A stretch of 8,183 nucleotides of DNA, taken from assembly GCA_946885845.1 (NCBI GenBank), contig CAMPHJ010000073.1:1-8183 (forward strand), read 5' to 3'. Both the position numbers and the translations under genes were made by a program. The notes beneath the pieces are model-generated. The model was given only the letters and a program-made list of their open reading frames with translations, did no database searches and was not told the DNA's origin. Below, one piece after another: positions 1-6,341 of the stretch; positions within the stretch are counted from its first letter, which is position 1, and each line of letters opens with the position of its first letter. This DNA is from an uncultured Sphingobium sp. Its GTDB lineage: Bacteria; Pseudomonadota; Alphaproteobacteria; Sphingomonadales; Sphingomonadaceae.

Positions 1-1493
1 GCCACGAACTGCGTCGTCTTGTCATTCGCTTCGAGGTCGAGGCGGATGAACTGCCCCGCTTCTGGCGTCAGATTTCCCGCACCGAACAGGTTGACGGGCA
101 CGCAGCCATTGCTGGGGTCGATGCAGGTGGGCACCCCGCCCACGTTACGGACCAGCAGACCCTGCTGCGTCTTGGCGAAATCAATATCGTTCAGATACTG
201 CTGCCTGCGCTTCACCTGGCCATATTGCGCGAAGACTTCATAATTGAGGGAGTCGGTGATGTCTCCGCGTAGGCCACCGACAAATTGCAGTGCCTTGTTG
301 CGATAGATGGAATCGCGCGTGCCCAGTTCGGTGGTGCGACGACCGAACGCGATGTCTACATTGCCGTCATTATCGGTATCCAGTGGCGACAGAACGCTGC
401 GGGCCTGATCAGACAGGAAGGGATTGTCGAGGTTCACGGTGAAGGGGAAGAAGAAGGTACCCGACGGCGCGAGGACCGTCTGCACCTTGGTATCGATATA
501 GGAAACCCGGCCAAAGAAACGGGCAGAGTCGGAAAATTCATATTTGAGCAGGGCGTGCGCCTGATATCGTTCCTGCGGCACCTGGAATAGATTGTAGGGA
601 TTGAAATTGAACGATCCGACAAGCGGCCCCAAATCCCCATTCGGCCTGAACTGGGCGTAGCAGTTGCCATCGTCGATATCGGCCTGCGAACAAATGGTGG
701 GGAAGCTGTCGGAGATATTGCCCGGCGTGTCGGTCAGACTGCCTGAGGGTTGAAGATCCGCCTGCCCCAACGCGAATTCGGAGAATCTGCGCCGCCCCTG
801 GCTGAGAGCGGCCTGCTTGGTATAGCCGCCGTTCACGACGATATGGCCGCGCCCTTCGTTGAAGCTGGTGCCGTAGGTCAGGCTGCCGTCGAACGTCCGC
901 GCGTCACCGCGGCTGGTGATGCCATATTGCGCGTCTGCCTTGAAACCCTTGAACTCGTCATCGAGGATGAAATTGACGACACCCGCCACCGCGTCGGACC
1001 CATAAACAGCCGAAGCGCCGCCGGTCACGACGTCCACGCGCTTGATCAAAGCTGCGGGGATCATGTTGACGTCGACAACGCCATCATTGTTGAATGGTAC
1101 AAATCGCTTGCCATCGATCAGGACCAGCGTCCGCTGTTCGGTCAGGTTGCGCAGATCGATCGTCGCCGCGCCTTCATTGCCATTGTTCGTTTGGCCGCCG
1201 ATGCCTGGAACCGCCTGGGGGATGTCACGCAGCACATCTTCGACCGATGTGGCGCCAGACAATTTGATCGTATCGGCCGAAATCACCGAAATGGGGGAGT
1301 TCGATGTCAGGTCGGGCCGGGCAATACGAGATCCGGTCACGATGATGGTTGCAGGCTCTTCCTCTACGGCGCCAGCTTGCGCAATGTCCTGCGCAACTGC
1401 TTCGAAGGACGTAAGCAGTCCCATGGTCGCCACCGCGATCGCGGTGGCAGCGGCGCCGTTGGACAGCAGCGCTGACTTGATAAAATGTTTCAC
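1..1493 (-). CDS. TonB-dependent outer membrane receptor, N-terminal half (3' end outside window)
   Basis: Outer-membrane active transporter that takes up a bound ligand using TonB/ExbBD energy; the substrate cannot be told from the sequence. The frame is open for 497 codons to the left edge; full-length members are usually about twice that. A signal peptide covers roughly residues 1-35 (KHFIK, then a hydrophobic stretch, then AVAQ). A TonB-box-like ATIIVTGSR lies at 48-56. The plug domain spans about 57-180, with motifs RTLVLIDGKRFVP (121-133), VDVNMIPAALIKRVDVVTGG (140-159) and SAVYGSDAVAGVVNFIL (161-177). Barrel strands and loops follow, with short-spaced cysteine pairs at 268/278 and 457/464. 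The start is GTG at 1493-1491, preceded by AAGGGA with 7-nt spacing. There is no upstream ATG in frame before a stop, and the next ATG (residue 24) falls inside the signal peptide. The 340-380 region carries a DxDxDG loop. Family assignment is very sure; ligand unknown. Confidence 0.95.
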   Translation of the reverse strand, partial: MKHFIKSALLSNGAAATAIAVATMGLLTSFEAVAQDIAQAGAVEEEPATIIVTGSRIARPDLTSNSPISVISADTIKLSGATSVEDVLRDIPQAVPGIGGQTNNGNEGAATIDLRNLTEQRTLVLIDGKRFVPFNNDGVVDVNMIPAALIKRVDVVTGGASAVYGSDAVAGVVNFILDDEFKGFKADAQYGITSRGDARTFDGSLTYGTSFNEGRGHIVVNGGYTKQAALSQGRRRFSEFALGQADLQPSGSLTDTPGNISDSFPTICSQADIDDGNCYAQFRPNGDLGPLVGSFNFNPYNLFQVPQERYQAHALLKYEFSDSARFFGRVSYIDTKVQTVLAPSGTFFFPFTVNLDNPFLSDQARSVLSPLDTDNDGNVDIAFGRRTTELGTRDSIYRNKALQFVGGLRGDITDSLNYEVFAQYGQVKRRQQYLNDIDFAKTQQGLLVRNVGGVPTCIDPSNGCVPVNLFGAGNLTPEAGQFIRLDLEANDKTTQFV

Positions 1494-1500
1494 GATCCAG

Positions 1501-1506
1501 TCCCTT
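1501..1506 (-). promoter_or_regulatory. Ribosome binding site of the TonB-dependent receptor
   Basis: On the minus strand AAGGGA sits 7 nt before the GTG at 1493. It decides the start, because no ATG is available in frame near the signal peptide's positively charged beginning. Confidence 0.7.
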
Positions 1507-1625
1507 GCTCTGGAAGCACGCAGGGGAGTCCTGCGGCATTTTTATTGGCGCTGGAAAAGGATGGAAAGCCCGACAGCAACCCTTCCCCATGCGCGCTGCA
1601 GGGCAGTCTGCGCAGTCGTTTTAAG

Positions 1626-1658
1626 AGTGTAAAGCAACGTCAGGCGAGCCTGCACACT
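1626..1658 (-). other. Stem-loop in the receptor's predicted 5' leader
   Basis: Arms AGTGT and ACACT (1654-1658 and 1626-1630) enclose an inner hairpin CAGG-CTCG-CCTG (1641-1652). On the minus strand the structure would begin almost at the predicted transcription start, about 7 nt past the -10 box. It could stabilise the mRNA or act in regulation, but no known riboswitch class is recognised. The inner stem is short, so folding is an inference. Confidence 0.3.
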
Positions 1659-1663
1659 TTGCT

Positions 1664-1669
1664 ATTATA
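1664..1669 (-). promoter_or_regulatory. Candidate -10 box for the TonB-dependent receptor
   Basis: A perfect TATAAT reads on the minus strand in the gene-free stretch upstream of the receptor. No good -35 box stands 16-18 bp upstream: the best TTG (TTGTGG, 1689-1684) is only 14 bp away. The promoter may therefore need an activator or use another sigma factor. Initiation near 1657 would give a leader of about 165 nt. Confidence 0.4.
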
Positions 1670-1674
1670 CTGTC

Positions 1675-1684
1675 GTAAATTTAC
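1675..1684. promoter_or_regulatory. 10-bp palindrome between -35 and -10 of the receptor promoter
   Basis: GTAAATTTAC is a perfect palindrome lying 5 bp upstream of the TATAAT box, where a bound repressor would block RNA polymerase. Short AT-rich palindromes occur by chance, but they are rarer in DNA this GC-rich. Operator function is inferred from position only. Confidence 0.25.
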
Positions 1685-1720
1685 CACAAGTGGCGCGCAG
1701 GCCTGTTGTGCAGCAGTTCA

Positions 1721-1733
1721 ATAACATTGTTAT
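1721..1733. promoter_or_regulatory. 13-bp palindrome, possible operator or activator site
   Basis: ATAACA-T-TGTTAT is a perfect inverted repeat around one central base. It lies about 52-64 bp upstream of the receptor's TATAAT, a usual place for an activator (about -60 to -75 from the start). Its size and symmetry suit a dimeric helix-turn-helix regulator such as LacI, GntR or TetR types. No regulator gene is in the window, so the partner is unknown. Confidence 0.35.
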
Positions 1734-1773
1734 ATCGCTGACAAGGTCGAGGAAATTTTGAGTTCGGCAGGCT

Positions 1774-1805
1774 ACCCGCAGATGCGATAAAATTGCTTTG
1801 CGGGT
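1774..1805 (-). terminator. Stem-loop 11 nt after the M23 peptidase stop; possible terminator
   Basis: Perfect 7-bp arms ACCCGCA (1774-1780) and TGCGGGT (1799-1805) enclose a second, imperfect stem GCGAT/ATTGC around an AAA loop. Its place just behind the end of the xseA > DUF2093 > M23 run fits transcription termination before the receptor promoter. No T-run follows on the minus strand, so it is not a classic intrinsic terminator. It could instead block 3' exonucleases. Confidence 0.35.
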
Positions 1806-1816
1806 GAACTAAGCTG

Positions 1817-2704
1817 TCACTGAGAAGGCATTGCGCCCACGAGGCGCAGCGGATCGATCCGAGCTTCGTGCCAGCGCAGACCCCAGTGAAGATGCGGTCC
1901 CGTGGCACGGCCAGTCGCGCCGACTGCTCCGATCCGTTGCCCCTGCCGCACCGCATCGCCCAATTTCACGTCGATTCTGGAAAGATGCAGGAAAGCGCTG
2001 CTGAGGCCGTGGCCATGGTCTATCATCAGCAAACGCCCTTCCAGAGTGAAGGGGTGATCGGCGGCCAGTATGACCACGCCATCGGCAGGCGCAACGACCG
2101 GTTCTCCGGTCGCGCCAACTATATCGATTCCGCCGTGATAAGAGCCCGGCACGCCCTGATAGATGCGCTGTGACCCAAACAGGCCGCTTATACGTCCGAT
2201 ACGCGGCCACATAAATGGCTGCCGCCACCCCTGCGCGCCCGTGACCTTCTTTCGGGCCGCAGCGATCTGTTCAAGTTCGGGTCGGCGCAAGGCAAGGAAG
2301 GCTTCACTACTCCGGCCCGCACGCAAGGGCGCGTTCACCCGCTCGATCCGCCAGCTTCCTGGCGACACCGCGATCAAACGGTCTGTCGTCCGCCCGTCAG
2401 CAAAGCGCGCCGCAAGACGTGCCTGAGGCAAGGCGTCACGGTCAAACCCGATGAGAAAGCGGCCATCTGTATCTATCGGCACTGGCTGACCATCCAGCCG
2501 CAGGTCCACAGTGCCAGCTGGCGCTGTTCCCTGAAGAACGCCGCCTTGCAAGGCTGGCCCCGACAGGATGATGTCCGCCACGCTCGCCGTCGGTGAGGCC
2601 GATGATGGCGCGACAATCGCCGAAACCGCCAGCGCCGCGACCAATATCCGCAGCAGCATAGCAAATCGATTGTAGGTCCCGGCAATTCCCAACCGTCTAT
2701 TCAC
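1817..2704 (-). CDS. M23-family metallopeptidase (LytM/peptidoglycan endopeptidase type), exported
   Basis: Predicted zinc endopeptidase of the cell envelope that cuts peptidoglycan cross-links, or a LytM-like regulator of such enzymes. It is 295 aa long. A hydrophobic export signal covers about 16-37. An Ig-like N-terminal region (about 41-115) has the GGVLQGTAPAG and DGRFLIGFDRD patterns usual in alphaproteobacterial members. The M23 domain spans about 165-290. The zinc ligands are present: H190 and D194 in YHGGIDI and H273 in GPHLHWG; the catalytic histidines H240 (FLHL) and H271 are also there, so the enzyme looks active. The start used is GTG at 2704, overlapping the DUF2093 gene by 8 bp (GTGAATAG), which suggests translational coupling. 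An ATG at 2659 (MLLRILVAAL) would give a shorter, more typical signal peptide but has no clear ribosome binding site. It is the last gene of the xseA run. Substrate bond not determined. Confidence 0.9.
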   Translation of the reverse strand: MNRRLGIAGTYNRFAMLLRILVAALAVSAIVAPSSASPTASVADIILSGPALQGGVLQGTAPAGTVDLRLDGQPVPIDTDGRFLIGFDRDALPQARLAARFADGRTTDRLIAVSPGSWRIERVNAPLRAGRSSEAFLALRRPELEQIAAARKKVTGAQGWRQPFMWPRIGRISGLFGSQRIYQGVPGSYHGGIDIVGATGEPVVAPADGVVILAADHPFTLEGRLLMIDHGHGLSSAFLHLSRIDVKLGDAVRQGQRIGAVGATGRATGPHLHWGLRWHEARIDPLRLVGAMPSQ

Positions 2705-2906
2705 CCCGCGCTTTCAATTCGGCCTGGGCAGAGATTTCAGCGCTTGCATAAGGTTCCTGCCGAGCGATGCTCCAATAACGCAGGTCATCGAGCGCGATTT
2801 TCTGGCCTGTCACCGCGCAGACGACATGGTCGCCCGCCTGCAGCACGCGGAAGCTGTAGGCCATGTAATGCAGCCGGGCCGGGCGATCGCGGTTGGACAT
2901 CAGCAT
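2697..2906 (-). CDS. DUF2093 family small protein
   Basis: A 69-aa protein of unknown function. It matches what I recall of DUF2093, a small family found in alphaproteobacteria: the core is FRVLQAGDHVVCAVTGQKI (19-37) followed by ALDDLRYWSIARQEPYASAE (38-57), near the family's usual full length of about 70 aa. There is no signal peptide or membrane segment, so it is probably cytoplasmic. It has a single cysteine (C30). The start is ATG at 2906, with a second ATG two codons on (2900); the purine-rich GGAAAGAGG upstream serves either, and spacing is long for both. It lies 34 bp behind xseA and its stop is inside the start of the M23 gene, so it is very likely co-transcribed and coupled with both. 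No function should be inferred from the neighbours alone. Confidence 0.85.
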   Translation of the reverse strand: MLMSNRDRPARLHYMAYSFRVLQAGDHVVCAVTGQKIALDDLRYWSIARQEPYASAEISAQAELKARGE

Positions 2907-2940
2907 GGGTTCAATCGGCCTCTTTCCAAATCATGCGGCA

Positions 2941-4446
2941 TCAAGAAAACAGGTCCTGCTGTCGCCGTTCTTCGCCCTCACGCGGCTTGCGCGACGGACG
3001 GGTTGCAGGGGATATAGCCTGAGGCTGCGGCTTCTCAAGGGGGCTGGACGGCGGACCTCCTTCGATCGCCGCACCTACCGCGCCATCGGCGAAATGTAGT
3101 GTTACCGTCCCGGCGGCCTGCGCGCCCGCTACCGATTTGACCAATTGTCCGCCCGCCATGACCCGCGCGAAACCCCGGCGAAGCGGCAGGTCGGGATTGA
3201 CCGATATAAATAGCCGCGACAGCCGGTCGAATGCCGTCGCCTGATCATGGACGATGCGAGTGAGATAATCAGGGCGCAAGCGAAGGCGGTCGACGCGCTC
3301 CCTGGCCCGACTGAGCTGCTGGTGCAGCAGCGCCGGGCGAAGGGCGCCGCCCGCCTGGTTCAGGTGCGCACGGGCGTCGGCGAGGCGGTGGCGCAGGCCA
3401 TTGCCCAGATTGTCCGACAGCTGGTCCAACCTTTGCCGCTGTGGGGCGAGCAGCGTGTCCAGCGTCGGCATCAACCGAATCTGCATGTCCAACCGCTCCC
3501 GCGCCTGTCCGGCGCAGCGGCGCACGGCGCGTTCCATGCGAAGCCCTTGCTCTTTCAACATGGCCATAAGGTCGGCGCGCACCGGGACCGCCATTTCGGC
3601 TGCCGCCGTCGGCGTCGGCGCGCGCATGTCGGCGGCATGATCGCACAACGTCGTATCTGTTTCATGGCCCACCGCAGAGATGATGGGGATCGAGCATTCA
3701 GCCACGGCGCGGACGACGATTTCCTCGTTGAAGCTCCAAAGATCCTCTATCGATCCGCCGCCGCGCGCCACGATCACCAGGTCAGGACGTGGCACCGCCC
3801 CCCCTGGTTCCATCGCACTGAAGCCGCGCACCGCCCGCGCGACCTGTTCGGCGGCGCCCTGCCCCTGCACCAACACAGGCCACACAAGCACATGGGTGGG
3901 GCAACGGTCCTCCAGCCGGTGGAGGATGTCGCGGATGACCGCGCCGGTGGGTGACGTCACCACGCCGATGGTCCGGGGCATGAAGGGCAATTGCCGCTTT
4001 CGGCTGCCGTCGAACAATCCTTCGGCGCTGAGTTTGGCCTTCAGCTTTTCCAGCAACGCCATGAGCGCGCCTTCACCCGCCAGTTCCATCCGGTCGATGA
4101 CGATCTGATATTTGGACCGGCCCGGATAGGTGGTGAGCTTGCCGGTGGCGATCACTTCAACGCCGTCCTGCGGTGCGAAAGGAAGCCGGGCCGCCCCGCC
4201 CTTCCACATCACACCGTCGATGACGGCATTGTCATCCTTGAGGCACAGATAGATATGCCCCGACGCAGCCCGCTTGAAGCCGGAAATCTCACCGCGCAGC
4301 CGCACATGACCGAAACGATCCTCCACCGTGCGCTTCAATATCGCGGACAATTCGCTCACCGATAGCGGCGGCGCGTTGTCCCCTGCCCGTTCCTCGGCTA
4401 ACAGGCGGCCCGACGCATCGATACCAGCTTCAAATTCCGGGGACAT
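2941..4446 (-). CDS. xseA: Exodeoxyribonuclease VII large subunit
   Basis: Large catalytic subunit of exonuclease VII, which with XseB degrades single-stranded DNA from both ends in repair and recombination; cytoplasmic. Using the ATG at 4446 the protein is 501 aa. The N-terminal OB fold covers about 25-125 ([51 protein letters not shown]). The catalytic core follows: [36 protein letters not shown] (227-242), and [20 protein letters not shown] (260-279), then a helical stretch and [13 protein letters not shown] (417-429). A basic, proline-rich tail (about 463-501) ends in QQDLFS. An ATG at 4461 would add MFISP and overlap purD; neither start has a well-spaced ribosome binding site. I prefer 4446 because family members, as I recall them, begin with a short acidic leader. 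xseB is not in the window. Confidence 0.95.
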   Translation of the reverse strand: MSPEFEAGIDASGRLLAEERAGDNAPPLSVSELSAILKRTVEDRFGHVRLRGEISGFKRAASGHIYLCLKDDNAVIDGVMWKGGAARLPFAPQDGVEVIATGKLTTYPGRSKYQIVIDRMELAGEGALMALLEKLKAKLSAEGLFDGSRKRQLPFMPRTIGVVTSPTGAVIRDILHRLEDRCPTHVLVWPVLVQGQGAAEQVARAVRGFSAMEPGGAVPRPDLVIVARGGGSIEDLWSFNEEIVVRAVAECSIPIISAVGHETDTTLCDHAADMRAPTPTAAAEMAVPVRADLMAMLKEQGLRMERAVRRCAGQARERLDMQIRLMPTLDTLLAPQRQRLDQLSDNLGNGLRHRLADARAHLNQAGGALRPALLHQQLSRARERVDRLRLRPDYLTRIVHDQATAFDRLSRLFISVNPDLPLRRGFARVMAGGQLVKSVAGAQAAGTVTLHFADGAVGAAIEGGPPSSPLEKPQPQAISPATRPSRKPREGEERRQQDLFS

Positions 4447-4453
4447 GGGCGAA

Positions 4454-5731
4454 ATGAACATCCTTCTGCTTGGCGGTGGTGGCCGCGAACATGCGCTGGC
4501 CTGGAAGCTGGCGCAATCGCCCCTGCTACAGACCCTTTATGCAGCACCGGGCAATCCGGGCATAGCCCAGCACGCCACGCTGGTCGACCTTGACGTGGGC
4601 GATCATCGCGCGGTGGTGGATTTCTGCCTGCGCCAGTCGATTGGGCTGGTCGTGATCGGGCCGGAGGCGCCGCTGGTCGACGGACTTGCCGACAATCTGC
4701 GGGTCAAAGGCTATCCAGTGTTCGGGCCGGGCAAGAAGGCGGCGCAACTGGAGGGGTCCAAGGGTTTTACCAAGGACCTGTGCAAGCGGGCGGGCATCCC
4801 CACTGCGGGCTATGAGCGAGTCCACAGCAAGGGCGGAGCAATGGCCGCGCTCGATGACTTCGGGCTGCCCGTGGTCATCAAGGCCGACGGTCTGGCGGCG
4901 GGCAAGGGCGTGATCATCGCGGAGACGCGGCAAGAGGCCGTAGATGCGCTGGACTTCATGTTTTCCGGCGCGTTGGGCGGAGCGGGCGCGGAAGTCGTGC
5001 TGGAAGAATTCATGACGGGCGAGGAAGCGAGCTTCTTCGCACTGACCGACGGAAGCGCCATCCTGCCCTTTGGTTCGGCGCAGGACCACAAGCGGGTAGG
5101 CGACGGCGACACCGGCCCCAACACGGGCGGCATGGGCGCCTATAGCCCGGCGCGCGTGCTGACCCCCGAACTGGAGGCGGAGGTCATGGAAAAGATCATC
5201 CGGCCGACCGTCGATACGCTGGCCGCCGAAGGCATGCCCTATTCCGGGGTGCTCTATGCCGGTTTGATGCTGACCAGCGAAGGTCCCAAGCTGATCGAAT
5301 ATAATGCGCGTTTTGGCGACCCGGAATGCCAGGTGCTGATGATGCGGTTTGACGGCGACCTTGCCGCGCTGCTGCTTGCTGTCGCGCAGGGTCAACTGGC
5401 GGATCAGGGGCCGGTCCAACTGGCGGATCGGGCCGCTCTCACCATCGTCATGGCGGCAAATGGCTATCCCGGCACGCCCGAAAAAGGCGGCGAGATCCGT
5501 GGAATAGATGCAGCGCAAGCCAGCGGCGCATGGGTTTTCCACGCAGGGACGGCGCAAAAGGATGGTTCGTTGGTGGCGAATGGTGGACGCGTGCTGAATG
5601 TCACGGCGACCGGCGATACAGTCGGCGCTGCGCAGGCCGCCGCTTATCGTGCCGTTGACGCCATCGACTTTCCCACCGGGTTCTGCCGCCGCGACATTGG
5701 CTGGCGCGAAGTCGCGAGAGAGACGCGATAA
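4454..5731 (+). CDS. purD: Phosphoribosylamine--glycine ligase (GAR synthetase)
   Basis: Joins phosphoribosylamine and glycine using ATP to make glycinamide ribonucleotide, the second step of de novo purine synthesis; cytoplasmic. At 425 aa it has the usual bacterial length. The N-domain begins [20 protein letters not shown], with [10 protein letters not shown] at 69-78. The ATP-grasp domain spans about 100-310: [10 protein letters not shown] (101-110), [15 protein letters not shown] (139-153), [15 protein letters not shown] (218-232) and the metal/ATP-binding [11 protein letters not shown] (281-291). The C-terminal domain has [12 protein letters not shown] (329-340). The ATG at 4454 matches the canonical family start; longer readings into xseA lack family similarity. 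The ribosome binding site is weak (GGGG 11 nt upstream). A short in-frame repeat lies at residues 314-325. The gene is head to head with xseA, so its promoter must lie in the xseA coding region. Confidence 0.97.
   Translation: MNILLLGGGGREHALAWKLAQSPLLQTLYAAPGNPGIAQHATLVDLDVGDHRAVVDFCLRQSIGLVVIGPEAPLVDGLADNLRVKGYPVFGPGKKAAQLEGSKGFTKDLCKRAGIPTAGYERVHSKGGAMAALDDFGLPVVIKADGLAAGKGVIIAETRQEAVDALDFMFSGALGGAGAEVVLEEFMTGEEASFFALTDGSAILPFGSAQDHKRVGDGDTGPNTGGMGAYSPARVLTPELEAEVMEKIIRPTVDTLAAEGMPYSGVLYAGLMLTSEGPKLIEYNARFGDPECQVLMMRFDGDLAALLLAVAQGQLADQGPVQLADRAALTIVMAANGYPGTPEKGGEIRGIDAAQASGAWVFHAGTAQKDGSLVANGGRVLNVTATGDTVGAAQAAAYRAVDAIDFPTGFCRRDIGWREVARETR
5393..5429 (+). repeat. 13-bp in-frame direct repeat within purD
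   Basis: CAACTGGCGGATC occurs at 5393-5405 and again at 5417-5429, offset by 24 bp (8 codons), giving QLADQGPV then QLADR. The second copy aligns with the family's conserved position before AALT; the first lies in a variable loop, which suggests a small local duplication or chance. Confidence 0.6.
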
Positions 5732-5746
5732 AAGGCAAGACCGCAC

Positions 5747-5775
5747 TTGCTACAGACCGCCGGGCGTTCTTAGAT
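5747..5775 (+). promoter_or_regulatory. Candidate promoter of the helix-hairpin-helix gene
   Basis: TTGCTA (5747-5752) and TTAGAT (5770-5775) are 17 bp apart in the 72-bp gap after purD. Each is a partial match to the -35 and -10 consensus. The expected start near 5782 leaves a leader of about 20 nt ending in the ribosome binding site, which is a sensible layout. No terminator is visible between purD and this point, so read-through from purD is also likely. Confidence 0.4.
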
Positions 5776-5787
5776 AGCCGCCAGAAC

Positions 5788-5795
5788 AGGGAGGA
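5788..5795 (+). promoter_or_regulatory. Strong ribosome binding site of the helix-hairpin-helix gene
   Basis: AGGGAGGA lies 8 nt before the ATG at 5804 and is the strongest Shine-Dalgarno in the window. It favours 5804 over the in-frame ATG at 5819, which has its own weaker AGGA. Confidence 0.75.
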
Positions 5796-5803
5796 CCCAA
5801 GAA

Positions 5804-6337
5804 ATGCAGGAATTCTTCATGGACTACGGCCTTTGGCTGCTGGTCGGGCTGTTGATCACTATCGCGCTGGTGTTCCTGCTGGCGGGACGCGGGAAGGCCG
5901 ATGTTCGCGGGGAGGATGCGCAGGTTGCAGCGCTGAAGGCGAGTGCCCCCGACGCAGCCCCCGTCCCCACTGCCCCGGTGCGCGCGCCAGTCGCTGAATC
6001 AGTTGCCTCTCCGGCTCCAGAGCCAGTGATTGCGGTGGAATCAGTGGTAGCGCCGACCACGATCCCAACCTCTCCGTCGGTCGCCATGCCTGCGGGGGAG
6101 GGTGACAATCTGCTGAGGATGAAGGGCGTCGGCCCCAAGCTCAACCAGCAACTGATCGACCTGGGCGTTACTCGCTATGCCCAGATTGCGAATTGGACCG
6201 ACGCCGACATTGCGGCGATCGATGGGAAGCTCGGCAACTTCAAGGGGCGGCCTGTGCGTGACCAATGGGTCGACCAGGCGAAATATCTGGCGGCGGGCGA
6301 CCTTGCGGGCTTCGAAGCCAAATACGGCAAACTCTGA
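5804..6337 (+). CDS. Membrane-anchored helix-hairpin-helix (COG3743/H3TH-type) protein
   Basis: A 177-aa protein in three parts. One transmembrane helix (about 8-27, YGLWLLVGLLITIALVFLLA) is followed by the basic GRGKADVRG. A flexible Ala/Pro/Val-rich linker covers about 45-98. A C-terminal helix-hairpin-helix domain (about 101-165) contains LLRMKGVGPKLNQQLIDLGV, TRYAQIANWTDADIAAID and GRPVRDQWVDQAKYLA. This domain resembles COG3743, described as flap-endonuclease-1-like; in alphaproteobacteria the same domain is found, to my knowledge, as a C-terminal extension of NuoE and of ribosomal protein L21. The GVGPKL hairpin suggests non-specific DNA binding, but no nuclease residues are visible, so nuclease activity should not be assumed. 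The positive charges after the helix suggest a cytoplasmic C-terminus. It has its own promoter and ribosome binding site behind purD. Specific role unknown. Confidence 0.88.
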   Translation: MQEFFMDYGLWLLVGLLITIALVFLLAGRGKADVRGEDAQVAALKASAPDAAPVPTAPVRAPVAESVASPAPEPVIAVESVVAPTTIPTSPSVAMPAGEGDNLLRMKGVGPKLNQQLIDLGVTRYAQIANWTDADIAAIDGKLGNFKGRPVRDQWVDQAKYLAAGDLAGFEAKYGKL

Positions 6338-6341
6338 CGGT

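Noticed and set aside
750..1475. 241-codon plus-strand frame opposite the TonB-dependent receptor
   Set aside because: It is the reverse-strand shadow of the receptor's signal peptide and plug domain; no family resemblance, ribosome binding site or promoter.
1494..1816. Small open frames in the gene-free stretch (for example 1485-1724 plus, 1681-1956 minus)
   Set aside because: No ribosome binding sites, no recognisable protein features, and the stretch is better explained by the receptor's promoter, leader and the stem-loop after the M23 gene.
3247..3954. 235-codon plus-strand frame opposite xseA
   Set aside because: Shadow of the conserved xseA catalytic core; composition is Arg/His/Gln-rich with no domain.
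4328..4453. 42-residue N-terminal extension of purD
   Set aside because: The canonical PurD start [10 protein letters not shown] is at 4454; the extension reads through xseA coding sequence in antisense and has no family similarity.
4526..5746. 406-codon open frame antisense to nearly all of purD
   Set aside because: Long antisense frames are expected opposite GC-rich genes with strong third-position GC. The translation has no recognisable domain and many His/Arg/Gln typical of shadow frames, while purD is unmistakable.
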